64,000 nucleotides of DNA, taken from contig BSBM01000068.1 in NCBI GenBank assembly GCA_027924585.1, positions 13,324,001-13,388,000 on the forward strand. Direction: 5' to 3'. The position numbers and the translations under genes were made by a program. The notes beneath the pieces are model-generated. The model saw only the letters and a program-made list of their open reading frames with translations, had not been told where the DNA came from and did no database searches. Positions 53,772-64,000 of this stretch are shown here, in pieces (the stretch's first letter is position 1; the number at the start of each line of letters is the position of its first letter). Origin of the DNA: Larix kaempferi (lineage: Eukaryota > Streptophyta > Pinopsida > Pinales > Pinaceae).

Positions 53772-54939
53772 TGCAGGGTTTGATGATGGCGGCGAATTTT
53801 ACTACATTACTTTACGAAATCCATTGCCGGAAATTTGGCGGAGAGCTGAAATACCGAATCCTGTAAATTCTCGATTTGGCAGTGTTTGTGAAGATGGTAT
53901 CTGGGTTTATAGGTGATTTGAGTTTGGTGATAAAGAGTGCCTTTAACATGAATCAGTAGGACTGTAATTCAGGTCATTGAAAGTATTTCAAGAGTTCTGT
54001 CTACTGTGTGTTCTAGAGTTTATTATCACAGACAAATTTTTATAATTGTGGTCTTGAGTGGTTGAGTCAAGCAGGTATCTGTTATATTCGTGTTTTGAAA
54101 TGAATTTTGAATGTATGCAGTAATATAAAAAACGGTTGTGTTGATTTTGGCTTAAAAATCCTGCTGAGATGGATCAGAGCCCAAAATCTTAAATAGAGGT
54201 TTATATCTGAATAAATGTGATTCTTTGTTTAATGGAATCTCTATATCTTGATTATATTATTTTAGTTTATGTAGAAATATTAATACAATTTCAACTGGAT
54301 TAAACGATAGATCATTTTTTTTTATCTTTTTTTTCATAAATGTTGTGAATATTTTTTTATTGTATTATTTATTTTTTGTAAGTAAATATTTATGGAGATT
54401 TGAACTTGTAATCTTCCATTTATAACTTCTCAACTCAATTACTCATTACCAATGGTTTGTATTCTCACTGAAATAATTTCATCAAATTCTTGTGTGTTGT
54501 AATTGCTGAAATCTTTGCAAGTACTCAATTGCTCTAAACAAGTTTTCATTCTATCATCATGGAAATCAATGCACCCCATTTTTTGTGTTATGTCATTGTT
54601 GAAATCAATGCAACTATTTGATTATTCTAAATCATTTTTCATGAGATGATCATTAAAATCAATGCATCCCATAATTTGGTTTGCATTATGCCATCATTGA
54701 AATTAGTGTAACTACTTGATTGTTTTAAATCATTTTTCAGTGTATCATCACCGAAATCAATGCACCATATTGTTTTATGTTAAATGTACATGACAATTTT
54801 GAAATGTGGCATATACTTTCACTTGCATTATTCTTTCAGCTTTATTGTGTTGAGAGTATCCTTATTGCTTGAGCTTTATTATTTGTTCCTAAGCTACAAA
54901 TTCTCTAATCTTCCTTCTATTTTTAGTGCATATGATATT
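53772..54939 (+). other. 3' flank of the SRC2-like gene and AT-rich spacer
   Basis: Probable 3' UTR; several possible polyadenylation signals (ataaagagt near 53931, aataaatgtg near 54211). No further gene. Around 54540-54770 the phrase 'gaaatcaatgcacccca' recurs loosely about four times. Confidence 0.4.
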
Positions 54940-55500
54940 CAATGTATTTGCTCATACTGTCAATATGATATGTTTTATAGTGCACTTAACTAATCATATA
55001 TGTGCATTGTTGATTACAGTTAAGTTGATTGATTGATTTGAATTTGAATTGTGATGTTTCAATGTATTTGCTCATACTGTCAATATTATAGGTTTTATAG
55101 TGCATTTAACTAATCATATATGTGCATTGTTGATTATAGTTAAGTTGATTGATTGATTTGAATTTGAATTGTGATGTTTGTCAATATTATATGTTTTATA
55201 GTGCATTTGACTAATCATATATGTACATTGTTGATTATAGTTAAGTTGATTGATTGATTTGAATTTGAATTGTGATGTTTCAATGTATTTGCTTATACTG
55301 TCAATATTATAGGTTTTATAGTGCATTTAACTAATCATATATGTGCATTGTTGATTACAGTTAAGTTGATTGATTGATTTGAATTTGAATTGTGATGTTT
55401 GTCAATATTATATGTTTTATAGTGCATTTGATTAATCATATATGTACATTGTTGATTATAGTTAAGTTGATTGATTGATTTGGATTTGAATTGTGATGCT
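54940..55500. repeat. Tandem array with long and short units
   Basis: Five units share 'gttaagttgattgattgatt' + 'tgaatttgaattgtgatg': 54940-55059 (120 bp), 55060-55180 (121), 55181-55280 (100), 55281-55401 (121), 55402-55500 (99). Short units lack the first ~20 bases 'caatgtatttgctcatactg'. The order long, long, short, long, short means a 220-bp pair has itself been duplicated. The 70-codon open frame on the - strand comes from the repeat. Confidence 0.88.
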
Positions 55501-56875
55501 AGTTTGAGAGCATATTATTCACTATTCTATTACTCAATATGACTATCCTTCATACATCGTTTGTGGAGGGGACTCCTCTATACTACCCTAATTGAAATAT
55601 TTCACAGTGGACTCTTTTGTATTTCATGGAGGACTCTTTTGTAATATTCGACTCGTATTATAGGTGAAATTGCAAACACCTTATGATAATCTCAACAAAA
55701 GGTTGCATAAATTGAGCATACATTATATTTTTGTGCTTCTATGGTGGTGGAAGAGGAAATCATATCTTTACTCCATGGAAATAGATGGTTTCCCATTTCA
55801 TTCCAATGTAAATGGAAATTATATTAGTGCAGCAAATGGTTCTATATAGCGTAAGAATTTAAGGTTATATATATGTATGCATGAGAGAGTGTGATGGGAT
55901 AGAAAAATCGAGTTTGTTATATCAATCTATGAGTAAGTTGTATTATTAATTTCAACCATCATCTTCAAATTAATGAATTAGTTGTCTTTTTTCAAACACA
56001 TCTTATGGTTTGCAAATGAATATAATAGTATTCTTTGTTTCTACAGAACTCGATCGAAGCTCCAAGAATTCGAACATGAAACTACATGTAGTGAATAATT
56101 TGAAGGTAGGAGTGCAATATGAGTTTCGTGATTAACTAAAGAACACATGTAAAAAGTTACATTTGTAGCGTGAGTGACCTCTTCTGTAGCTATTGAATTT
56201 GTGGCTTCTACACAAAAGTTGTCAAGGAATAACGATGTTAAATGGGTAGGGGAATACTAATGGAGGATGTCTTTGTTAAGTTTAACAATGTCGTTCAGTT
56301 GAATCTCACATCGTATCTTGTTTTTGCAATGGCGTGATCTTCTGAAAAAAGAGTTTTGAGGAAAATGGCTTCAGGTCTAAATGCAATATTTCGAGTTTGA
56401 TCAAAAAATTATCTTTTCCTTATTTTTATTGAGGTTGCAATGTCAAAAAATTCCTATGGTCCACTGAGAACTGCACTCCATAATGAAGCATATAATACAT
56501 TATGGGAAGAATGGGTCTTTTAGGATCCCCATGGTGTTGTTTGCAACATGAGAACTGTTCATCAAGGGATACAAATCTATTCCAAGAAGCATCATGAAGG
56601 TTTGATCGAATGGATCAATCATCAATACGAAGGTTAGCTAATTTCTTTCCCATTGTTTAAAAATGTTTGATGCAATTTGGAGATTAATCCATTGTAAAAT
56701 AATATGGAACTAAACAAGAAACAATTAATCTATAGATTAATTTTGAAACTAAATAGGAAGCAATTGATTCGAAGGGTTGTTAATCTCTTTCCCAGTTGGA
56801 ATATGTGTTACCTTTAACTACTTGATTTTAAAGCTCATCTGACCTTTGACCACTTTATGGGTATAGGGAATTTAC
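55501..56875. other. No gene assigned; one exon-like stretch
   Basis: At 56440-56640 the + strand reads NSYGPLRTALHNEAYNTLWE EWVF, a TAG, then DPHGVVCNMRTVHQGIQIYS and HHEGLIEWINHQYE followed by gttagc. It has coding-like composition with one stop, but I cannot name it. The remainder is AT-rich. Confidence 0.35.
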
Positions 56876-58592
56876 CTTATTGAACAATATCTTATCATGT
56901 TCATTCATAAAGATTTTTTTTTAATTGTGAAAAATAAGGTCAATATATTGTAGCTATTGGAGAGGGGAGGGGGTAGGGAGTAGGGTATCAGAGGGTTTAT
57001 AAAAATTGAGAAGGTATAAAAAGGGGTACCTAGTTAAAATAGGGAATGTCTTGTAAAATATAGTTTTTTTAATTGGAAATATGTATTGGGAAGGGGGATC
57101 AACAAAATTATTTTGGTGGGTATTTATCAATATCTAGTGAAATTATGTGTTATTCTTTAATATCTTAAAATGCTTATTTCAAGTAAATGAAAAGAAAGAA
57201 TGGATAAAAACATCACAAAGGACAATGGTTAGTGATTATATTAAACATTTTGGTTTGCACATATACAAATACCTCGTCATTCAATACTTTATCACAGATG
57301 TATTGAAATTACACTTCTCCCTCATATTGGGTTGTAGAAAGCACCTCATGGCACAATAACTGGAAATTACATAAGAGTATTTTCATTAAAATCTAGGCAA
57401 AATTACTTTTATTTAGTAAAATTATATATATGATATTTACAGAGTGTATACTCTTGGTTTAATAAGAATATGGGATTTTGAGGTTGTTAAGACTTGAGTC
57501 CTTTTTTGTTTTAAAATATTTGATTCATGTTTTCTTTTCGGTTTTTTAATAAGAGTTTCATTTTATGTTTCAAAGAATTTGACTCATGTGTTCTTTTCCT
57601 TTTGTTAATAGGAGTTTCTGTGTAGTGTAATTAGTGAAATTAGTGAGATGGAGTGTCTTTTTTAATCTTTTGGGGATGGAACAATAACATTTGTCATATT
57701 GTAGCCCAGTAAGTTTTTTTAATGAAATTTTGTTTGGATTCAACTAATGATAAGTCCTTCTTAAAAGGTCTTTTTATCATGAGGGATTCCTATGCTTCCC
57801 TTTTGGTAATCTATGTAAACTTTGTGGTAATATGTGGAAACATTGTTGAGAAGTTTCACATGTTCATGGTCTCGAGAGTGCATATTTCCACATTTGGACA
57901 TAATGTGATGTCTTCTGGATTGAATTTTGGTAGAGTTTAAATGTCCTAAGGTTTTTGGTGGACTCTCCACTCATCATCAGGGGTATGTTAAAAGCTTCAT
58001 GAAATATAGAAAAGAATTAGGCTTAGGAATCATGATGGGAGGAGTGTTCACTAGAAAAGTTGGGACATTTAAACTCTAACACAATTCAATCTAGAAGACA
58101 TCGCAATATGTTCATGATCATAATATATATCAAAAGATTGTTAATAGTCATAAAGTTGTGTCGATCAATAATCTTTGATTTCCAATATTTTGGTAAAAGA
58201 GGGCTTTGTTGAGATCAACATAAATACAAATACGAACATAGATATTAGAAAGCAACATTATCAATAAACTCTATAATGTAGAAATCCTAATATTCCAAAG
58301 AGAGAACATGCATTCATGGTCTTCACTCAATGAAATTATGTAAGAATAACCCTAATTTCACTAGATATTGAGAAACACCTACCAAAATCCTTTTGTTGAG
58401 CCCCCCTCCCAATACATATTTCCAATTAAAAAATCCTAATTTTACGCAATATTCCCTATTTTTACTAGATACCCATTTTTACACCCCTAGTATGTATAAA
58501 CTCCTCATACCCCCCTACAATATATTGACCTTATTTTTTACAATTTAAACCCCCCTTTATGAATGAATGTGATAAGATAATGGTCAATAAAA
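56876..58592. repeat. Large imperfect inverted repeat (foldback structure)
   Basis: The outer arms 56876-57160 and 58341-58592 are reverse complements of each other over about 250-280 bp (for example 'aattggaaatatgtattggg' on the left and 'cccaatacatatttccaatt' on the right). Near the centre 57896-57985 pairs with 58022-58112 around a loop of roughly 36 bases. Between the arms the left side is much longer (about 735 against 230 bp) and not matched. It may be a foldback element or a MITE-like palindrome with an insertion; the small ORFs inside have no recognisable domain. Confidence 0.75.
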
Positions 58593-60004
58593 TAACTCAC
58601 CTGTGAATGCATTCAAACACATACCTATACTTATAACAAATATTTTTTTACATATTATTTAAAAATAAGGTATTATAACTTCCTAAAGAGTAAACATCTT
58701 CTATGAATCAAGATCCTCTACCAAAACATATTGATTTCCATTTAACCTATAAATCACTATGTGAAAAAATACACCTCCTTATTAATGACTTATATTTTAT
58801 TAATCTTTAAAATTAATATGAAGATACTTTATCGATATAAATTCTTTAATAAAACTAAAAAAAGAGAGAATGTATTAGATTTCATCCCACATTATTAATT
58901 ACTCTATGTCCAAGAATCTCACAACAATTTCTCCATATTAATAATTACTATATACCCCACTACTACTTATGAAAAATATCTATTAAATTTCATTGTACAC
59001 TAATAATTACCCTATGCCCCACGACTTCTCCACATTAATAATTACCCTATGCCCCACGACTTAAAGAACGAAATTCGCATCAATTTCTCCACTTTCTAAT
59101 CCAGTGAGCTTTGGATAAAAGCCATTACCTGGCCTGAGATTAGAGTCATATTAAGTGCATTTTATAGTAGCGTACTTTCAAATTGGTCCAAGGAGAACAG
59201 TAAGAAGATATTGTGCTATTTTAAAACTGCAGAATTGTATATGAAGCAGGAGTTCATCTTAAAATCAATGATTTGATTTCAAACTTTTTTTTGGTGATCT
59301 TAAATATTTAATGGTATATAAGTTTGCACTTTAACCAATAAATCAGGTTTTTAGGAAACATTCACATCAATCGTATAAAGCAATTTCTATGATGATGGTA
59401 ATGATAATAGTCATTAACGACCAAGATTTTTTTACATAAAAAAAAAATATCATTTAAATAAAAACACAATCACTTTTATTTGATAGGACTCAACCACTTT
59501 TCAATAATAAAATGTTGAGATGAAAATATTTAAACAAAATGTACAGATGAATAGCCAACAAAAATATACAACTTTCACTGTCAAAATCTAGACCATCATT
59601 GGTCATGGACCAACGACCTTAAAAAATGTACGTAGTTTTATTGAAGACCAACCTCATAAAATTGACGTCAAATCGTTCCATCTAAAGTTTTTTCCACAAA
59701 AAACTTTCCTGGCCCTATGTGTCTATGTTTTCCTTTCAAATATTGAAAATTTTGGAAAATGTTAGCAACCAAGGTCAGGGATTTCAAATGGGTATTGTCA
59801 TGGCTTTACATAAAATCGAAAGGTTTATTGGACGAAAAGTTGTTGGATGGAAGAACGATTTGCTCAACTTAAATTGAGTAGAACTAGAGTCACAAAAAGG
59901 ATTAAAGAACATAAACCCTACAGGAAATGGGTCAGCCATTAAGCTCTACCTCTAACTCCCACCCTCAACCCATATTAGATTATGTCTATGCATAAGAACA
60001 CCTG
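58593..60004. other. AT-rich spacer
   Basis: No gene. A 34-bp phrase ending 'ccctatgccccacgactt' occurs twice at about 59000-59062 with a third looser copy before it. Otherwise nothing recognised. Confidence 0.4.
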
Positions 60005-60175
60005 AGTGGGCCTAATGGTTAAGAACATGTGTTATCTTTGTGGAGGTCACAAGTTCAAAACCGGCGGGGGTAGGGTTGCTCATTGACCCGTTGTGACAAG
60101 GCTCGAAGGGTAGGCGACCCCTGGGATAGAGGCTCACCCGATGGGCTTCGAGACATCAAATAATAAAATAAACAA
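60005..60175 (+). repeat. tRNA-derived SINE
   Basis: The head 'gtgggcctaatggttaagaa' fits a tRNA A box (TRGCNNAGYGG-like) and 'ggtcacaagttcaaaaccgg' the B box, about 37 bp later, as in Pol III SINEs of plants. A GC-rich body follows ('cgaagggtaggcgacccctg', 'ctcacccgatgggcttcgag') and the element fades into an A-rich tail near 60160-60175. Related heads occur at 44627 and 50612. Confidence 0.65.
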
Positions 60176-60452
60176 TAGACCGCACAAAAATGTCACGAAT
60201 TACAACCGTATATATAAAATAGAGAGACAACAGAAAAAAATAGACCCGAAAGGGACAAAAAAGAACTCCCTTGAGATCTAATATGGAAATAAGTTCCAAA
60301 AATCAGAGGTAGGTTGAGCAGAACCCTACATAATCTCATAATAGATATGGCCCTCCACAGCCACGAGACCCGGTCGAGAGAGTCCATCAACAATGATGTC
60401 CAAGATATTATTGCATAAAAGTCCAAAAACATTCATGAATGCCATTGCATAA
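60176..60452. other. Spacer, nothing recognised
   Basis: A - strand frame at 60193-60432 has no recognisable family. Confidence 0.35.
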
Positions 60453-60582
60453 AGGTCCAGGAACATGGATCAAGGAAAAGTAAAAAATAAGACTAAATTT
60501 GTGAGGATGGAGTAGACAGGTCCAGGAATATGGATCAAGGAAAAGTAAAAAATAAGACTAAATTTGTGAGGATGGTGTAGAC
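60453..60582. repeat. 65-bp direct tandem repeat (two copies)
   Basis: 60453-60517 and 60518-60582 are almost identical, both starting 'aggtccaggaa' and ending 'gtagac'. The high similarity suggests a recent duplication. Confidence 0.9.
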
Positions 60583-60795
60583 TTTCTAGTCGACGTCACT
60601 CCATATCATGACTGAAGCCACGCAATCCTTGAGGTCAATTTCCTTGGAGGGATTGAACTCTAACTTTAGCCGTATTTGGAATAGTGGATCGGAAAGGTTC
60701 CCACAACAACCGAAAAGTTTGCATTTGAATATTGAATTCATTCAAGCATTGCATAGTTGCAAGGTTTGATCAGGTATGAAATTTAATTGAAGTGG

Positions 60796-60985
60796 TCAAA
60801 TAAAAATGAAATTCAACTAAGTTTATTAATTATTAATATAGAAGTAGAATTAATACCATTTCAAATAAAAATGAAATTCAACTAAGTTTATTAATTATTA
60901 ATAAAGAAGTAGAATTAATACCACTTCAAATAAAAATGAAATTCAACTAAGTTTATTAATTATTAATATAAAAGTAGAATTAATA
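60796..60985. repeat. 65-bp tandem repeat (about three copies)
   Basis: Units starting 'tcaaataaaaatgaaattca' at 60796, 60861 and 60926, each followed by 'actaagtttattaattatta' and 'gtagaattaata'. Confidence 0.9.
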
Positions 60986-61559
60986 TAATAGCAGCATATG
61001 TAATGTAAATTCAAATCTTAAATTATTTTTAATTTCACTATTACAAATCAACAACTATTTACAAGAGTGGAATCATAATAGCAATGTATCCAATGATAAA
61101 ATTAAGTTTCAAATTATTTTTAAATTCACTGTGACATACAATGTAATGGTCACATTCATTAAGTTTTTAGCTTATATGTTTTTATATATATATAAATATA
61201 AACTCAAATCACAAAATTAAAACCAAGAATAATTTCAAACAAATTTGTGATTATTATTATACATAATTTTTTAAAGTAGAAGCACATATTTATTAATTAA
61301 TATTTTTTTCCTAGAAAAAATTGTAACTTTGTTTAGTAATAAACTAAGTTACATTCTTCATATGCTATATAGCATGGCTCAAATACAACTATCCAAAGAC
61401 TTTAAAGTCCAAAAACATCCATTACACTCATGTAATAGTAATATCTATTATATCTTAGATACGTCATTCTGAAATAACATCCATTACATATTCATCGTAA
61501 TATCTATCCAAAAGATCCCCAAAATAAACCATTTATTAGATTTACACATTAATGTTGAG
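60986..61559. other. AT-rich spacer before the second LINE
   Basis: No gene or repeat boundary recognised. Confidence 0.4.
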
Positions 61560-63017
61560 TCATCATATCGATACAGCCCGAAACCCTAGCGCCATGCACT
61601 CTGCGTGATCCACTGCTCGAGCATGGCTCCCCCGCGGGCTCCTAATGCGATGGCAGACCTGGATCAGCTGCCCCCTTCCCCTGAGGAACGCAGGCGTCTT
61701 TTGGACGCCGCCTTCCGTGCTCTGGTGGACTCCACTCCTCCTCGCGTTCCCTCGGATCTGACTGACCTCAGTTTTATCAAGCGTGCTGCTGCCCCTCGTA
61801 TCCAGATCCTGTCGGCAGCTTCAAAGCTTAAAGGTCTCGCGTTGAATGAGCGTGGGCTGATTGGACAATTTACTGGAATTTAACTGTCACCAAAACCCAT
61901 GGATGCCTAGATCAACAATAACTGGATGCCCCTGATCTATGGAGGTTTGCAACATTCCTTCTGTGGTAAGGGTTTTTTTACCTTTCTTTTCGAGAATAAG
62001 GTTGATAGGGGTCTTATCTTTAGAAGCGGCCCCTATTTCATGGGCCCTCGAGGTCTCTACTTGAATCGCTGGAGCTTATCCTTCGACCCGAAGAAGGATG
62101 TTCCTTCCGTCGTTCTTGTTTGGGTACGTCTTCCCCACCTACCGCTCCACTGTTGGAATGATGATACCCTTCAAGCCATTGGAAACTCTCTCGGGAAATA
62201 TATTGATAAAGCTGAGCCGAAAGGCCCTCTCTTCTCTTGTGCCAAAATTTGTGTGGAAGTCGATTTGGAGAAAGGTTTATCGGAGGAAGTAAACCTTTTC
62301 ATGGATGGATGGGAGTATATGCAGAAGGTGGATTATGAACAACTGCCGTTCAAGTGTAAAAAATGTCATGAATATGGCCATTTTGTCAAAAACTGCCCAA
62401 AGACAGTTCAACAAACCCCTAAGAAAGTTCAAGATAAAGGATGGCAGCAAGTAAAAAAAAGGAAAAAAAACAACTATGATCCCTCACCCCTCTAATGAAA
62501 CCCAACCAAAAATCATACAGGGAACTTCGTCTGAATCTAGAGGGGTTGCTACAATCAATAAGTTCCAGGACTTGCCCATTGAAGAAGGGGAAATAGACAT
62601 TCTTGAGGAAAAACCAACAGAACATGGTAGGGAAGAAAGCATCATTCCCACCTCCTCCCCCACTGAAGAGACAATCAGAACTAATGTTGGGGGCTCCACC
62701 ACCCCTGGTGGCTCATGGGAAGACAAGGTCAAAAGCAAATTTGTACCATCCTCCTCGTCTCTGGACATCTCATCGGAATCCTTAGAGGAAACAGAAGAAG
62801 TGCAATCGCCTAACACCAGAGGAAGGAAGTCGCACAGGTACCATAGAGAACTCGAGGCTGAAAGAGAAATAGAACTGGGCAGGAAAAAAATCTTGGAAGA
62901 TATGAAGCTGCTTCAGAATTCAAAAGCTCAGAATGTTCGGGTACATAGGGTACTCCCAAAAGACCGAACACCAAGAGTAACCACTTCACACAAACATATC
63001 ACAAATCGATACATCGA
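61560..63017 (+). mobile_element. Second LINE copy (5' end and ORF1), cut by Copia-3
   Basis: Begins with a CG-richer 5' UTR-like sequence near 61570 and carries ORF1. The element stops at 63017, where the Copia-3 LTR is inserted. Its ORF2 would lie beyond the Copia element, outside the window. The exact 5' end is not visible. Confidence 0.75.
61623..63017 (+). pseudogene. LINE ORF1 (DUF4283-like domain and CCHC knuckle)
   Basis: Starts MAPPRAPNAMADLDQLPPSP. After a leader come SKLKGLALNERGLIGQFTGI, a TAA and a TAG where Trp is expected, then SFCGKGFFTFLFENKVDRGL, IFRSGPYFMGPRGLYLNRWS and VWVRLPHLPLHCWNDDTLQA, the DUF4283 fold of plant LINE ORF1 and related gag-like proteins. The knuckle reads CKKCHEYGHFVKNCPK (C-x2-C-x4-H-x4-C complete). 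After a frameshift near 62487 the acidic/basic tail follows (LPIEEGEIDILEE, HRYHRELEAEREIELGRKKI). The protein binds element RNA. The two stops and the frameshift disable this copy. Confidence 0.85.
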
Positions 63018-63391
63018 TGTTTTGACGTGGTTTAAACCCTCGTGAGGGAAACACTCCATGGCCTCGGCCAAATAGCTTCTACGGAGTAATTTATTATGCA
63101 AAGAAATAAAGCTACAAATGAGCTTCTCATAATCGATCAACTAGACAATGACCCTCCATGCTCTTTAAATAGAGATCATGGACCAATCGGGTGTTAAGCC
63201 ACAGATCAAGGTTAGGTATGATCTAAGAGAAGTTGAGCCGTCGGATCACTCTATGTCTAGAACATATCGTGACCGTTGGATTAAATATTTACAAATGCAT
63301 ACTAATGCATATTAAAGAAACACACTTTTCCTAACGGATATATTACACAAGTTGATCTTAACTAACTCCTAAGTGTTTAAATATCCTAACA
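63018..63391 (-). repeat. Copia-3 3' LTR
   Basis: 374 bp; - strand TGTTAGGATATTT...GTCAAAACA. It has the TGTT/AACA ends and lies between LINE ORF1 and a purine tract. The presumed left target site is ATCGA (63013-63017); the partner is outside the window. Confidence 0.75.
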
Positions 63392-63402
63392 TTCCCCCTT
63401 AA
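63392..63402 (-). other. Copia-3 polypurine tract
   Basis: On the - strand 'cttaagggggaa' runs into the LTR start. Confidence 0.75.
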
Positions 63403-63446
63403 GAACAACTTGGGATAGGATTGAAGGATTTACAAAGTTGACACTA

Positions 63447-64000
63447 TTAGGAGAAAGAAGGAGGCATTAGAGCCAATCCCCCCTTAATGACAAGTTCCTG
63501 AACTCCTAACATAGATCGAAGTTTAGAAAACTTCGCTTCTGTAAGAGACTTGGTGAAGATGTCTGCAACTTGATCATCTGTAGGACAAAAGAGCACTTCA
63601 ATAACAAGATCATGAACAAGATTTTTGATGAAGTGCATATGTAGCTCAATGTGTTTGCTACGTTGATGTAGGACTGGATCTTTGGCAAGCTTGATGGCAC
63701 TTTGATTGTCGCACCAAAGTTGAGGAGGCTGCTGCTGCTCGAATCCAAACTCTGAAAAGATCTGTCGAAGCCATAAAGATTCCTGATTGGCATTAACTGC
63801 GGCTCGATATTCTTCCTCTACTAAAGAAAGAGCAAGGGCTTGTTATTTGTTGCAAGCCCAAGTGACAGGTCCAGATCCCAGATTGAAAACATAACCTGCT
63901 GTAGACTTTCGATCATCAGGATCGCCGACCCAATCTGAATCAGTGAAACCAACCAACAAAGTTTCCCCCCTGTACTGTAATGAATCTCAAACTGAATTGT
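63447..64000 (-). pseudogene. Copia-3 RNase H, continues beyond the window
   Basis: From the right edge the - strand reads GFTDSDWVGDPDDRKSTAGY, VFNLGSGPVTWACNK, a stop, QALALSLVEEEYRAAVNANQ, ESLWLRQIFSEFGFE, LWCDNQSAIKLAKDPVLHQR, HIELHMHFIKNLV and DDQVADIFTKSLTEAKFSKL. All Copia RNase H motifs are present (DSDW, E in VEEEYRA, DNQSA). One TAA (CAA in related copies) and a small frame change near 63640 are the only breaks. RT and the rest lie outside the window. Confidence 0.88.

Overview
The window looks like nuclear DNA of a large, repeat-rich plant genome, most probably a gymnosperm (conifer). Retrotransposons dominate, four of the visible primer-binding sites resemble the plant initiator-tRNA-Met type (TGGTATCAGAGC), gene pieces carry introns, and much of the sequence shows CG-to-TG/CA decay typical of methylated DNA. 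The conifer assignment is inference; no marker gene proves it. I see no rRNA, tRNA, organelle or bacterial sequence.

Layout. 1-8.5 kb: a tandem repeat and broken pieces of three unrelated plant genes on the + strand: a PPR fragment, four exons of a proteasome activator PA200/PSME4-like gene, and three exons of an ABCB half-transporter (ALS1/ABCB27-like). SINE-like repeats lie between them. 8.5-16.6 kb: a truncated LTR, a decayed Copia element (Copia-2) with a G-tract LTR, one end of a Gypsy element with 1.4-kb LTRs (Gypsy-B) and a CACTA-like transposon end. 16.67-23.58 kb: a complete Copia insertion on the - strand (Copia-1) with 647-bp LTRs, PBS, PPT and a TATCC target duplication. It keeps RT/RNase H but I find no gag or integrase, and it carries several minisatellites. 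25.2-29.5 kb: a CpG-rich block followed by an unrecognised, almost continuous reading frame of about 1007 codons, with a globular N-terminal part and a long coiled coil. 30.7-43.1 kb: a LINE (L1-like) with RNase H and a long in-frame 3' extension, split by a nested Ty3/Gypsy chromovirus (31.68-37.66 kb, TATTC target duplication).

43.5-53.8 kb: the only gene that looks intact, a 314-codon C2-domain SRC2-like protein at 52827-53771. Its promoter and upstream region (about 49.75-52.85 kb) match 43.46-45.82 kb, an older duplicate. That duplicate breaks off within a few codons of the start, where a Gypsy-B element (45.82-49.60 kb) fills the gap. 53.8-61.5 kb: AT-rich intergenic DNA with a long/short tandem array, a large imperfect inverted repeat, a tRNA-like SINE and two 65-bp tandem repeats. 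61.6-64 kb: ORF1 of a second LINE copy, cut by the 3' end of a third Copia element (Copia-3) that runs off the window.

The genes do not form a pathway. The window records nested transposition, gene-fragment accumulation and cytosine-deamination decay around one apparently functional single-exon gene. The least explained element is the coiled-coil reading frame at 26.5-29.5 kb.
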